A stretch of DNA of 64,000 bases from an uncultured Ruminococcus sp. (GCA_902773635.1 CACYFH010000003.1:26614-90613), one strand, 5' to 3'. Shown: positions 33,886 to 43,104, numbered from the stretch's first letter. Program-made: numbers and translations. The notes: generated by a model not told the origin, from the letters alone.

Positions 33886-34566
33886 TTATTTCTTTTTCAG
33901 CGTCCGGAGGTAGGCTTTCTGCTCGGAGGTGACGCGGTAGCTTTCGATCGCCTTTTGGATCGCCTTGTTGTGCGTCCATTTCTCGAGCCTTGTGTTCTCG
34001 ATGAAGGGGAGGGTCGCGGCGTACTGCTTCGCGAGAGCGGTTGCAAAATACCACGCCTGCATCATGCGGACGTAGTATTCATCGCTCTGTATTGCGGCGA
34101 CCTTCTCAAGATAAGCGGGCTTGAAGCGGTCGTCGAGAAAATAGTTCATCAGGCAGAGGACGCCGTAACGAACGGTGTAGGGGTGGTCGTCGCTGAGCCA
34201 GCTGTCGATGTGGGGGAGGAGCGCTTCGGGCGCTTTGTCAAAGGCTTTGATCCGCATGGAATCCGTCAGCGCCCAGCTGTTGAGATAAGGGAGCAGGCGG
34301 TCGACCTGTGTGACCGCTTGCTCAAAATCCTTTATGAAGCCGATCAGGAAGGCGTGAAGCAGGTATTCCTCAAAATACGCATGGGGCAGGACGGAGAGGA
34401 ACGCCGCGGCTTCATCCGTGCCTTTCAGCTCCTTTGCGAGCTGTCTGAGGGCGGGGATACGCACGCCGATGATCGTTTCGGGATTGACGGAGGGATTGAG
34501 CTTGACGGAACCCGCCTGATAGCCCTTGTCCTGCAAGGCGAATAGCTTTTGTTGCACCGTGGTCAT
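33886..34566 (-). CDS. DNA alkylation repair protein (AlkD-like HEAT-repeat family)
   Basis: A 226-residue all-helical protein of the AlkD/AlkC superfamily, which scans and excises alkylated bases. Typical features are GVRIPALRQLAKELKG near residue 34, YFEEYLLHAFLIG near 64, NSWALTDSM near 95 and YTVRYGVLCLMNYFLDD near 130. It starts one base after the trxB stop, so both are transcribed together. Family members of this length in gut Clostridia are common; glycosylase activity on a specific lesion is not proven by sequence. Confidence 0.88.
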   Translation of the reverse strand: MTTVQQKLFALQDKGYQAGSVKLNPSVNPETIIGVRIPALRQLAKELKGTDEAAAFLSVLPHAYFEEYLLHAFLIGFIKDFEQAVTQVDRLLPYLNSWALTDSMRIKAFDKAPEALLPHIDSWLSDDHPYTVRYGVLCLMNYFLDDRFKPAYLEKVAAIQSDEYYVRMMQAWYFATALAKQYAATLPFIENTRLEKWTHNKAIQKAIESYRVTSEQKAYLRTLKKK

Positions 34567-34567
34567 C

Positions 34568-35479
34568 TTACTTTCCCATTTTCAGGTACTCGTGCGCGGC
34601 TGTCGCTGCCTGAGCGCCGTCGGCGCAGGCGGTGACGATTTGTCGCAGAGATTTCTGTCTGGTGTCGCCCGCGGCGAAGAGACCGGGCGTGGCGGTGCGC
34701 ATCTCGCTGTCGGTGAGGATATAGCCGTTCCGATCCAGCTCGACGAGGCCGGAGAACAGGTCGTTGTCGGGGATCAGACCGATGGCTTCGAACACGCCGT
34801 TGACCTCGAGGTCATATACTTCCTCGGTGTCAAGGTTCTTGACCGTGAGCGCGGTGACGCGCTTCTCGCCCTTGATCTCGAGCGGGATGTGGCGCGGCAT
34901 GAGGCGTATGTTCTCAAAGTTGCCGAGCTGATCCATATAGCTCTTGGTGGCGGTCGGATAATCGCGGCGGTAGATCAGGTAGACTTCCTCGCAGAGATTC
35001 GCGAGGTAGATCGCGTCGCCGAGGGCGGAGTTGCCCGCGCCGATGACCGCGACCTTCTTCCTGCGGAAGAAGCCGCCGTCGCATACCGCGCACCAGCTGA
35101 TGCCGCGGCCGCGCAGGGTATCCTCGCCGGGAATCCCCAGCTCGCGGCGGCGAACGCCGTTGGCGATGATGACGGAGCGCGCTTCATAAGCGCCGCCGTC
35201 GGTGGTGACGGTGAAGATATCGCCGCTCTTGGTCAGGCTCAGTACGTTTGCGGAGGTGCTCTCCACACCGAGGGCGTCGACCTGCGCCTTCATGTCGGCG
35301 GCAAGCCGGAAGCCCTCGATCTCCTTGTAGGAGGGGTAGTTCTCGATCTTCGCCGTCAGCGCAGCCTGACCGCCGAAGCCGCCTTTCTCGATGATAAGGG
35401 TGGATAGTCCCGAACGCGCGGCGTAGATGGCGGCGGTCATGCCCGCGACGCCCCCGCCGATGATGATTAAATCGTGCAT
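34568..35479 (-). CDS. trxB: Thioredoxin-disulfide reductase
   Basis: FAD enzyme that reduces thioredoxin with NADPH. The 303 residues show the FAD-binding GGGVAGMTAA (8-17), the redox-active CAVCDG near residue 134 (CATC is commoner), the NADPH-binding VIGAGNSALGDA near 150 and the C-terminal GLFAAGDTR. A CAAAGGAGAAC-like site precedes the ATG. It is divergent from trxA, with a heptanucleotide array and promoter in the 163 bases between. Confidence 0.94.
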   Translation of the reverse strand: MHDLIIIGGGVAGMTAAIYAARSGLSTLIIEKGGFGGQAALTAKIENYPSYKEIEGFRLAADMKAQVDALGVESTSANVLSLTKSGDIFTVTTDGGAYEARSVIIANGVRRRELGIPGEDTLRGRGISWCAVCDGGFFRRKKVAVIGAGNSALGDAIYLANLCEEVYLIYRRDYPTATKSYMDQLGNFENIRLMPRHIPLEIKGEKRVTALTVKNLDTEEVYDLEVNGVFEAIGLIPDNDLFSGLVELDRNGYILTDSEMRTATPGLFAAGDTRQKSLRQIVTACADGAQAATAAHEYLKMGK

Positions 35480-35493
35480 AATTAGTTCTCCTT

Positions 35494-35549
35494 TGGTTAG
35501 TGGTCAGTGGTTAGTGGTCAGTGGTCAGTGGTTAGTGGTTAGTGGTTGC
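35494..35549 (+). repeat. Heptanucleotide tandem array, GGTYAGT type
   Basis: Eight alternating GGTTAGT/GGTCAGT units lie in the divergent trxB-trxA gap, just before the trxA promoter. Confidence 0.9.
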
Positions 35550-35602
35550 TTGACGTTGGTCACTAAAAATTTTGTTATACTATAGATTTTCTGTAATGAC
35601 TG

Positions 35603-35611
35603 TGCTATAAT
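35603..35611 (+). promoter_or_regulatory. Extended -10 promoter of trxA
   Basis: TGCTATAAT at 35603-35611 is an extended -10 element, about 32 bases before the trxA start. A second possible promoter, TTGACG (35550) with TATACT (35576), has a 20-base spacer and is weaker. Confidence 0.55.
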
Positions 35612-35642
35612 CAGGGTAACCTAAATAACGGAGGTATATACT

Positions 35643-35960
35643 ATGGCTGTACAGCATTTAACTGATAATAATTTTGAGTCCGCGATCGCGGGCGGCGTGG
35701 TGCTGGTCGACTTCTTCGCGACCTGGTGCGGTCCCTGCAAGATGCTCGGCCCGACCATCGAGGAGATCGGCGCAGAGTGCGACGGCTCGTTCTCCGTCTA
35801 CAAGGTCGATATCGACGAGTGTGAGGACACTGCGATGGACTACGCGATCATGAGCGTGCCGACCCTGATCATCTTCAAGGACGGCGGTGAGGCGGCGCGA
35901 CTGATCGGCGTTCAGCCCAAGACCGCGATCCTCGACGCGATCAAGCAGGTCATCGGTTAA
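35643..35960 (+). CDS. trxA: Thioredoxin
   Basis: A 105-residue cytoplasmic disulfide reductant with active site WCGPCK (28-33), the buried aspartate in VDFFATW and the cis-proline in MSVPTLIIF. It is divergent from its reductase gene. A TAACGGAGG site supports the ATG. Confidence 0.96.
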   Translation: MAVQHLTDNNFESAIAGGVVLVDFFATWCGPCKMLGPTIEEIGAECDGSFSVYKVDIDECEDTAMDYAIMSVPTLIIFKDGGEAARLIGVQPKTAILDAIKQVIG

Positions 35961-36000
35961 GGCGCGAACCCTTTCATCGGGGCACCTGTATGAACAAAGA

Positions 36001-36036
36001 CACCCACTGCGGTTTTGCAGTGGGTGATTTGTTTTA
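36001..36036 (+). terminator. Terminator of trxA
   Basis: CACCCACTGC pairs with GCAGTGGGTG, followed by ATTTGTTTT. It runs up to the stop codon of the convergent gene. Confidence 0.85.
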
Positions 36037-36405
36037 TTGGGCGTCGTAATGGAAATATTTTTTGATGGCGGCAAAGGACTTATCCGAGACGACGTGCTCC
36101 ATGCGGCAGGCGTCCTCAGAGGCGGTCTCTTCGTCTACGCCCATTTCCATGAGCATTTTGGTGAGGTACTGGTGGCGCTCGTAGATCTTCTCAGCAACTT
36201 CGCGGCCGGCTTCCGTCAGCATCAGACCGCCGCCGTCGCCTACGTCCACGAACCCGCCGTTGCGGAGCAGTCCGATGGCGCGGCTGACAGAGGGCTTGGA
36301 GAAGCCCATGTACTCGCCGACGTCGATCGCGCGGACGAAGCTCTTTTTCTGAGATAAGATCAGGATGGTCTCCAGGTACATCTCGCCGGATTCCTGCAGT
36401 CTCAT
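36034..36405 (-). CDS. DtxR/MntR-family metal-dependent regulator
   Basis: A 123-residue transcription regulator. The N-terminal winged helix reads MYLETILILSQ and the recognition region GFSKPSVSRAIGLL; then comes the dimerisation and metal-binding part with ERHQYLTKML and CRMEHVVSD, where the E-x2-H and C/M-E-H residues are typical metal ligands. It lacks the SH3-like domain, as MntR-type proteins do. The ATG at 36405 has GGAGG 8 bases upstream. It may sense Mn or Fe; targets are not visible here. Confidence 0.9.
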   Translation of the reverse strand: MRLQESGEMYLETILILSQKKSFVRAIDVGEYMGFSKPSVSRAIGLLRNGGFVDVGDGGGLMLTEAGREVAEKIYERHQYLTKMLMEMGVDEETASEDACRMEHVVSDKSFAAIKKYFHYDAQ

Positions 36406-36563
36406 GTGACATTCCTCCAATCTATGCTATCAGTTTAACACAAGCTAACGCAAAAATCAATCACCCAATGAAATTTACGTTTCTTTGGGTATATTATATT
36501 TGATAAAATATAATTTGTCAATAGGTAATTTTGTGAGGTTTGAAGGTTGGGGAGGGGTGACGT

Positions 36564-36753
36564 GGTGGCGGGTCGTCGGGGGTGTTGACCCCTACGGGAG
36601 TTGTGCTTCGCGGAGGGGGAGATATAGAGAGAAAGTCGCGGCGGGAGCATTCCTCGCCGGAGACGGCTCCTCCCCTTGTCCTTCGGACATTCCCCCAACG
36701 GGGGTACCCCCCGCCCTATGGGGTGAAAAAAGCGGGGTTGCCCCCGCCTTTTG
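36564..36753 (+). repeat. Repeat D, copy 1 (about 190 bases)
   Basis: A composite GC-rich block: GTGGCGGGTCGTCGGGGG, CTACGGG, GCTTCGCGGAGGGGGAGATA, the CGGCGGGAGCATTCCTCGCC segment, CTTGTCCTTCGGACATTCCC and a GGGGTGAAAAAAGCGGGG hairpin. Frames through it are not coding. Confidence 0.85.
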
Positions 36754-36897
36754 CGTGTTGATTTGATGATAGATTGATTATGGCGGGTCGTCGGGGGCGA
36801 CGACCCCTACAGGTGAGGTGGCGGGACGTCAAGGACGACGACCCCCTACGGGGCGTATATCGTGGGACGAAGCGGGCGTTGATCTCTACGGTGAGGT

Positions 36898-37084
36898 GGT
36901 GGCGGGTCGTCGAGGGCGTTGACTCCTACGGGAGTTGTGCTTCGCGGAAGGGGAGATATAGAGGGAAAGTCGCGGCGGGAGCATTCCTCGCCGGAGACGG
37001 CTCCTCCCCTTGTCCTTCGGACATTCCCCCAACGGGGGGTACCCCCGCCCTACGGGGTGAAAAAAGCGGGGTTGCCCCCGCTTT
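36898..37084 (+). repeat. Repeat D, copy 2
   Basis: Nearly identical to 36564-36753 over its whole length, in direct orientation. The 144 bases between the copies hold further repeat C units. Confidence 0.85.
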
Positions 37085-37091
37085 CTGTTTT

Positions 37092-37323
37092 TTGGTTGCT
37101 GGTTGTTGGTTGCTAGTAGCTGGTTGCTAGTTGCTGGTTGCTAGTTGCTAGTTGCTGGTTGCTGGTTGCTAGTTGCTGGTTGCTAGTTGCTAGTTGCTGG
37201 TTGCTGGTTGTTGGTTGCTAGTTGCTGGTTGCTGGTTGCTAGTTGCTAGTTGTTAATTGTTAGTTACTGGTCACTAATCACTAATCACTAATCACTAGCA
37301 ACTGGTCACTAACAACCGGTCAC
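37092..37323 (+). repeat. Longest heptanucleotide array (about 33 units)
   Basis: GGTTGCT, AGTTGCT and GGTTGTT units repeat every 7 bases, changing to GGTCACT/AATCACT near the end. The array abuts the murE stop codon at 37324. Confidence 0.92.
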
Positions 37324-38802
37324 TCAGTTGGGGTTTTCATCGTCGCGGTTGCCGTCGATGATGTCGGCGATGATCTCGCGCTCATCCATGTGGTACTTCA
37401 CGCCGCGGATCTCCTGGTAATCCTCATGGCCCTTGCCGGCGAGGACGATGATGTCGCCCGCTTCGGCGTTTTCGATGCAGTAGCGGATCGCGTCGATGCG
37501 GTTCGGGATGACGACGTAGTTGCCGCCGACCTTGTCGAGACCGACCTTGATGTCCGCGATGATGTCCATGACGTCCTCGTAGCGGCTGTTGTCCTCGGTG
37601 ACGACGGAGAGGTCGCTCAGTCTGCCGCTGACCTCGCCCATCTCAAAGCGGCGGGTCTTGGGGCGATTGCCGCCCGCGCCGAACATGGTGATCAGGCGGT
37701 GGGGCTTATACTCGCGCAGGGTGGAGAGGACGTTCTCCATCGAGACGGCGTTGTGGGCGTAGTCGATGAGCATGGTGTAGCGTCCGGGTACGGGCACGAC
37801 CTCGACCCTGCCCTTGACCTTCACGGTCTTGAGACCGGTGAGGATGTTCTCTTTGGTGATATCAAAGTGGCGGGTCACGGCGATCGCCGCGAGCGCGTTG
37901 TAGACAGAGAAGCGACCGGGGATGGCGACGTCGACGCTCAGCTCCTCTACGCCGGTGGTCTTGAAGTGGACGCCGATGAAGCTGCGCTTGGCGACAAGCT
38001 CGTCACCGTGGGCGACGAGGTCGGCGTTCTCGCTGTAGCCGTAGGTCTCGATCGCGCAGGTATGACCCTCGGTCACGCCCCGGGCGTTCTCGTCGTCGAT
38101 ATTGATGATGCCGGTCTTGCAGTGCTTGAAGAGGATGGACTTGCAGGCGAGGTACTCCGCCATGTCCTTGTGCTCGCTGTCGCCGATATGGTCGCTGGAG
38201 AAGTTGGTGAAGATGCCGTAGTCGAAGAGGATGCCGTCGGTGCGGTGCCATTTCAGACCCAGAGAGGACGCCTCGATGACCATCGCCTTGCAGCCCTCGT
38301 TGACCATGCGGCGCATCGCCTGCTGGATCTCGTAGCTCTCGGGGGTGGTGTTGTTGGTCTTGTAGATCTGGTCGTCGATGATGATGCCGAGGGTGCCGAT
38401 GGTGCCGGTCTTGATACCCGCGTTCTCGAGGATGGAGCGGATCATGGCGACGGTGGTGGTCTTGCCCTTGGTGCCGGTGATGGCGATGGTGGTCAGCTCC
38501 TCGGCGGGTCTGCCGAAGAACTCGACGCTCATCAGCGCGAGGGCGGCGCGGGCGTCCGCGACGCGGACAACGGTCACGCCGTCGTAGGAAATGCCCTCGT
38601 CCTCGACGATCAGCGCCTTTGCGCCGCGCTCCACCGCATCGGGGATGAACTTGTGGCCGTCCACGTTATAGCCCTTGAGGGCGACGAAGGCACAGCCCTT
38701 GACGACCTTGCGGCTGTCATAGATCACGTCCTTGATGTTGACGTCGAGGGAGCCGGAGTCGAGCGTATATTCACAATTTTTCAGTAAATCAATCAGTTTC
38801 AT
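37324..38802 (-). CDS. murE: UDP-MurNAc-tripeptide synthetase (MurE)
   Basis: Adds the third amino acid to UDP-MurNAc-L-Ala-D-Glu in the cytoplasm. The 492 residues have the N-terminal UDP-binding domain with DSRKVVKGCAFVAL near 29, ATP loop ITGTKGKTTT near 109, TPESYEIQQAM near 153 and the C-terminal domain with FGAGGNRPKTRR near 377. The substrate-selecting motif reads EDNSRYED where meso-DAP enzymes usually have DNPR; the arginine is retained, so meso-diaminopimelate is likely. The presence of ddh at 55.9 kb agrees. AGGAGG precedes the ATG. Confidence 0.93.
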   Translation of the reverse strand: MKLIDLLKNCEYTLDSGSLDVNIKDVIYDSRKVVKGCAFVALKGYNVDGHKFIPDAVERGAKALIVEDEGISYDGVTVVRVADARAALALMSVEFFGRPAEELTTIAITGTKGKTTTVAMIRSILENAGIKTGTIGTLGIIIDDQIYKTNNTTPESYEIQQAMRRMVNEGCKAMVIEASSLGLKWHRTDGILFDYGIFTNFSSDHIGDSEHKDMAEYLACKSILFKHCKTGIINIDDENARGVTEGHTCAIETYGYSENADLVAHGDELVAKRSFIGVHFKTTGVEELSVDVAIPGRFSVYNALAAIAVTRHFDITKENILTGLKTVKVKGRVEVVPVPGRYTMLIDYAHNAVSMENVLSTLREYKPHRLITMFGAGGNRPKTRRFEMGEVSGRLSDLSVVTEDNSRYEDVMDIIADIKVGLDKVGGNYVVIPNRIDAIRYCIENAEAGDIIVLAGKGHEDYQEIRGVKYHMDEREIIADIIDGNRDDENPN

Positions 38803-38840
38803 GGCGTATCCTCCTGTATCCGTATAAAAGTTACCCCTAT

Positions 38841-38870
38841 ATTATACATATAAATAGAGGGAATTGTCAA
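38841..38870 (-). promoter_or_regulatory. Promoter of murE
   Basis: Perfect TTGACA (38870-38865) and TATAAT (38846-38841) on the minus strand with an 18-base spacer. Confidence 0.75.
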
Positions 38871-39164
38871 TGCGTCAATTTCGGGGGGCGGAAGCCGATT
38901 TAGTGAAATTGTACGAAAATCCGTAGGAGTTTTTCATGTTTTGGATTTTAATTCTGATATAGAATTATTTTGACCTCCCCCGATGAAGAAGTGTCTGCCC
39001 TCGCGGGAGCGAACCTGACAGATTGCACAAAACGGCGTAGGTGAAAATCAACAAAGAAATAGCCCGTCTATTGTGTAATATAAACAGAAATTAAAATTTC
39101 AATAGTTAAAACATACAAATTGAAAGTCTCAAATTAATATTTTAGATAAAAAGTACAAAAGGAG
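38871..39164 (+). other. Gene-free leader region upstream of the sugar importer
   Basis: AT-rich DNA with an isolated GC-rich island (about 38979-39046) containing CTGCCCTCGCGGGAG. No open frame and no riboswitch class that I recognise. The remainder to 39164 is low-complexity A/T. Confidence 0.5.
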
Positions 39165-39194
39165 TTGAAATTGATGTAGCGTATATGGTAAAAT
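39165..39194 (+). promoter_or_regulatory. Possible promoter of the malEFG-like operon
   Basis: TTGAAA (39165-39170) and TAAAAT (39189-39194) with an 18-base spacer. No clear LacI/CcpA operator palindrome was identified beside it. Confidence 0.45.
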
Positions 39195-39274
39195 TTATAC
39201 AGTGATTAGGTGCGCCGATCCGGATTCTCGGTGAACCTATCCAAAAATATTTTTTGGAAAGAAGGAAATCCATC

Positions 39275-40570
39275 ATGAAAAAGATTATTGCGTTACTGCT
39301 GGCAGTTATGATGCTGGCCGGCGTGCTGGCAGCCTGCGGCGGCGGCTCCAACAACACGACCGACACCAGCAAGCCTGCTGAAGGCGGTGACACCAAGGCC
39401 GACGTAGAAGATCCCTTCTACGGCGAGGACAACATTTCCCTGCTGGTATGGGCGGCTGACAACGCTGTCAACACCACCAAGACCCTGTGCGACAACTTCA
39501 TCGCGAAGTACCCGAACAAGAAGATCACCATCGACGTCCAGACTCAGGGCGAAGGCGACGCTGCCGCTCAGGTTCTGAACGACGCTGACAAGGCTGCTGA
39601 CGTATTCAGCTTCGCTTGCGACCAGATCAACAGACTGGCTAAGGGCAAGGCTCTGGCTCCTGTTATCCCGGATTTCAAGGATGACGTCACCTCCCGCAAC
39701 ACCGAGTTCGCGGTTTCTACTGCTACTCTGAACGGCGAGCTGCTGGCTTACCCCGAGACCGGTGAGAACGGCTACTATCTCGTATACGACAAGGCTGTCG
39801 TTTCCGACGAGCAGGCTAAGACTCTCGAGGGCATCTTCGAGGCTTGCAAGGCTGCTAACAAGAAGTTCGTCATCGACGCCGGCAACGGTTTCTACTCCTG
39901 CATGTTCATCTACACCGGCGGCCTCAAGCTCGACGGTCTGACCGAGGACGGCACCCAGGTCTTCAACGCATATGACAAGGAAAAGGTTCTCGATTCTCTC
40001 GAGGCGTTTGCTAACCTGTTCCATCAGTACAGCGACATCTTCATGAGCGCTGACCCGGCTCGTATCGGTTCCGGTATGGCTGAGGATCCCTCCACTGTAG
40101 GCGCCGGCATCGACGGTTCCTGGAATGCTGCTACCGTAGCTTCTGTCCTGGGCGACAACTACGGCGCTGCGAAGCTCCCCACCATCAACATCAAGGGCAC
40201 CGACACCCAGATCATCTCCATGAACGGCTCCAAGCTCATCGGCGTAAACGCTCGCTCCAAGTTCCCTGAGGCTGCTCAGCTGCTGGCTAACTACCTCACC
40301 GACGAAGAGGCTGAGACCGCTCGTCTGGAAGAACTCTCCTGGCTGCCCTCCAACATCAAGGCTGCTGAGTCTGACATCGTTAAGAAGAACCCGGCTCTGT
40401 CCGCTCTGTCCGATCAGGCGCAGTTCTCCGAGCCTCAGATCAACATCGCTGACACCTTCTGGTCCCCGGTTGGTACCCTCGGCAACAAGCTCTTCAACAC
40501 CGATAAGTTCGACAGAGCTACCATCGAGAGCGAATTCGACAAGGCTATCTCCAACGTACTCGACGAATAA
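39275..40570 (+). CDS. Sugar ABC transporter substrate-binding lipoprotein (MalE-like)
   Basis: A 431-residue extracellular binding protein for a maltose/maltodextrin-type importer. The signal peptide ends in the lipobox VLAAC, cysteine 22, then a Ser/Thr/Gly linker and a family 1 solute-binding fold (LLVWAADNAVNTTKTLC near the start of the mature domain). The ATG at 39275 has AAGAAGG upstream. Codon use is notably biased (CTG, GCT), suggesting high expression. It is followed by two permeases and a secreted amylase, which supports starch-derived oligosaccharides as ligand. No malK-type ATPase is present; a shared MsmX-like ATPase elsewhere is assumed. Confidence 0.9.
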   Translation: MKKIIALLLAVMMLAGVLAACGGGSNNTTDTSKPAEGGDTKADVEDPFYGEDNISLLVWAADNAVNTTKTLCDNFIAKYPNKKITIDVQTQGEGDAAAQVLNDADKAADVFSFACDQINRLAKGKALAPVIPDFKDDVTSRNTEFAVSTATLNGELLAYPETGENGYYLVYDKAVVSDEQAKTLEGIFEACKAANKKFVIDAGNGFYSCMFIYTGGLKLDGLTEDGTQVFNAYDKEKVLDSLEAFANLFHQYSDIFMSADPARIGSGMAEDPSTVGAGIDGSWNAATVASVLGDNYGAAKLPTINIKGTDTQIISMNGSKLIGVNARSKFPEAAQLLANYLTDEEAETARLEELSWLPSNIKAAESDIVKKNPALSALSDQAQFSEPQINIADTFWSPVGTLGNKLFNTDKFDRATIESEFDKAISNVLDE

Positions 40571-40615
40571 TCTGTACGCGGATTGACCCCCAACACATTT
40601 TTTAGGATTTAACAG

Positions 40616-40644
40616 TCGGGCGGCAGTTCCCTAGCTGCCGCCCG
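40616..40644 (+). promoter_or_regulatory. Intercistronic hairpin between malE-like and malF-like genes
   Basis: TCGGGCGGCAG pairs perfectly with CTGCCGCCCGA without a following T tract. Such hairpins often stabilise the upstream binding-protein message so that it is made in excess of the permeases. Confidence 0.65.
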
Positions 40645-40726
40645 ATGACGACAACATACTGTATCTGTCCGGCGTCTGTGGATACAGTAACACACAGACG
40701 CTGAACTCAAGCTGGGAGTTGAACTG

Positions 40727-42244
40727 ATGAAATTTATTGATTATGTGCAGCTCAACCCGTTCCAGAAATTCTGGTATAACCTCAAGAAGTTCTTCATCAA
40801 CCTGCCTTCCAACCTTGGAAAGATCTTCAAGGCGATCGGCCGCTTCTTCAAGAAGATGTTCGTCGGCATCGGTAAGGGCTTCGCGGGCTACTTCTCCAGA
40901 TTCGTCAAGGGCGATTGGGCTACGAAAATTTCTTACCTCATTATGGGCTTTGGCAATATTGTCAAGGGCCAGATCATCAAGGGACTGATCTTCCTTGCGA
41001 CCGAGGTGCTCTTCATTCTCTATATGATCGGCTTCGGTTGGGATAAGATCTACAATCTCGGTTTCTTCAACCACGGAACCATCGGCTTCAGGGAAGAGGG
41101 TTACGGCATCAACCCCGTTACCGGTCGTCCCGGCCGTATCGAAGGTGACGACTCGATGAAGCTCTTGCTCTACGGAGTTATGACGCTCATCATCATCGGT
41201 ATCTTCTTTGCTATTTATATTGCGAACACCAAGTCTGCCTATAAAGCGCAGCAGCTCAAGGCTGCGGGCGAACCGCTGCCCAAGCTCAAGGATGAGTTCA
41301 AGGAATTCTTTGATGACAAGTTCCATGTAACGCTCCTCGCGTTCCCGACTCTGACCATCTCCATCTTCACCATCCTGCCGCTGCTGTTCATGATCCTGAT
41401 CGCGTTCACGAACTATGACCACTCCCACATCGGTACGCTGTTCCAGTGGGTCGGTCTCAAGACGTTCGGCGACGTATTCTCGAACTCCGGCGCTGCTTCC
41501 ATGGGCAAGACCTTCGTAGAACTTGTTAAATGGACGCTTATCTGGGCGGTACTGGCTACGGTACTCAACTATATCCTCGGTATGGTTGTCGCCCTTATGA
41601 TAAACAAGAAGGGCATCAAGCTCAAGGCTCTGTGGAGAACCCTCTTCGTCGTTACCGTTGCGGTACCGCAGTTCGTTACCCTGCTGCTCATGAGCCAGAT
41701 GCTGGACGTCAACGGCGGTGCGATCAACGTTCTGCTCCATGACGTTCTTCACTGGACGCCCGAATACATCAACTTCCTCGGCGGCGATCCGTGGGTCGCG
41801 CGTATCACGGTCATCGTGGTCAATATCTGGGTCGGTATCCCGTACACCATCCTGATCACCTCCGGTATTCTGATGAACATCCCGGCTGACCTGTACGAGT
41901 CCGCTACCATCGACGGCGCAGGCCCTGTGAAGTCCTTCACGAAGATCACCCTGCCTTACATGCTGTTCGTAACGACTCCGTATCTGATCACCAGCTTCGT
42001 AGGCAATATCAACAACTTTAATGTTATCTACCTGTTGACGGCGAACCTGCAGAACTCCAACGACCTGTATCAGGCGGGCTACACCGACCTGCTGGTCACC
42101 TGGCTGTTCAAGCTGACGATGAACTCTCAGGACTACAACTTCGCCGCAGCTATCGGTATCTTGGTATTCATCGTGTGCGCGACTGTCTCGCTGCTCACCT
42201 TCAACCTTACCAAGTCCGCTAAGAACGAGGAGGAATTCTCATGA
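40727..42244 (+). CDS. Sugar ABC transporter permease (MalF-like)
   Basis: A 505-residue membrane subunit. An amphipathic N-terminus of about 60 residues is followed by about eight helices and the binding-protein-dependent permease domain in the C-terminal half, with the EAA loop DLYESATIDGAGPVKSFTKI near residue 388, which contacts the ATPase. The extended N-terminal part is typical of maltodextrin permeases from gut Clostridia. It overlaps the next permease by four bases (ATGA). Confidence 0.92.
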   Translation: MKFIDYVQLNPFQKFWYNLKKFFINLPSNLGKIFKAIGRFFKKMFVGIGKGFAGYFSRFVKGDWATKISYLIMGFGNIVKGQIIKGLIFLATEVLFILYMIGFGWDKIYNLGFFNHGTIGFREEGYGINPVTGRPGRIEGDDSMKLLLYGVMTLIIIGIFFAIYIANTKSAYKAQQLKAAGEPLPKLKDEFKEFFDDKFHVTLLAFPTLTISIFTILPLLFMILIAFTNYDHSHIGTLFQWVGLKTFGDVFSNSGAASMGKTFVELVKWTLIWAVLATVLNYILGMVVALMINKKGIKLKALWRTLFVVTVAVPQFVTLLLMSQMLDVNGGAINVLLHDVLHWTPEYINFLGGDPWVARITVIVVNIWVGIPYTILITSGILMNIPADLYESATIDGAGPVKSFTKITLPYMLFVTTPYLITSFVGNINNFNVIYLLTANLQNSNDLYQAGYTDLLVTWLFKLTMNSQDYNFAAAIGILVFIVCATVSLLTFNLTKSAKNEEEFS

Positions 42245-43104
42245 TTAAGAATTACAAGGTTCGTAGAATTACCTCGAATATCATTATCTACATTCTCCTC
42301 GGCGGCCTCGGCCTTATCTGGATCTCTCCGCTGGTTTACCTCGTGCTGCACTCCTTCCGCTACGAGGGTCTGGCGTACGTTACCTACCTGTTCCCGAAGC
42401 AGTTATCCTTCAAGAACTACATCGACCTGTTCACTGTCACCGCTGACAGCTCCCTGAACTTCCCGAGATGGTTCCTGAACACCTTTATCGTTGCGGTCTT
42501 CAGCTGCATTATCTCCACCCTTGCCGTTATGATGGTTTCCTATGCGTTCAGCCGTCTGCGTTTCAAGGCGAGAAAGCCGCTGATCAACATCGGCATGATC
42601 CTGGGCATGTTCCCCGGCTTCATGACCATGATCGCGATCTACTACCTGCTGAAGGCGATGGGCCTTCTGGAGCTGCCTCTGGTTGCTCTGGTTATCTGCT
42701 ACTCCGCAGGCGCAGGCCTCGGTTATCAGATCAGTAAGGGCTTCTTTGATACGATCCCGCGCGCGCTCGACGAGGCTGCGACCATCGACGGCGCTACGCG
42801 CAACCAGATCTTCTGGAAGATCATCCTCCCGATGTCTAAGCCGATCATCGTCTACACCGTCCTGACCTCCTTTATCGGTCCCTGGACTGACTTCATTCTG
42901 GCGAAGATCATCGTCGGTAAGGATATCCCGAACTACACTGTTGCCATCGGTCTGCAGATGCTGATCGACTCTGACCACGTTCTGAACAACTTCAAGAAGT
43001 TCCTCGCGGGCTCTGTTGTCGTAGCTGTCCCGATCACCACTCTGTTCCTGTTCTTACAGAGATATTACGTTGAAGGCGTTACCGCCGGCGGCGTAAAGGG
43101 CTAA
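42241..43104 (+). CDS. Sugar ABC transporter permease (MalG-like)
   Basis: The second permease, 287 residues, with six predicted helices and the EAA loop ALDEAATIDGATRNQIFWKI near residue 175. The final YYVEGVTAGGVKG tail is the characteristic MalG ending. It forms the channel with the MalF-like protein. A terminator follows. Confidence 0.93.
   Translation: MIKNYKVRRITSNIIIYILLGGLGLIWISPLVYLVLHSFRYEGLAYVTYLFPKQLSFKNYIDLFTVTADSSLNFPRWFLNTFIVAVFSCIISTLAVMMVSYAFSRLRFKARKPLINIGMILGMFPGFMTMIAIYYLLKAMGLLELPLVALVICYSAGAGLGYQISKGFFDTIPRALDEAATIDGATRNQIFWKIILPMSKPIIVYTVLTSFIGPWTDFILAKIIVGKDIPNYTVAIGLQMLIDSDHVLNNFKKFLAGSVVVAVPITTLFLFLQRYYVEGVTAGGVKG

Noticed and set aside
34568-35479. Bacterial alkyl hydroperoxide reductase F or ferredoxin-NADP reductase in place of trxB
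   Set aside because: It has the CxxC motif between the FAD and NADPH domains and lacks the N-terminal AhpF extension, and it sits beside trxA.
36485-37130. Open reading frames of 60-118 codons in the repeat D field
   Set aside because: They lie in near-identical GC-rich repeats, share arginine/proline-rich translations in several frames and have no ribosome site. The same holds for frames at 48227-48856.
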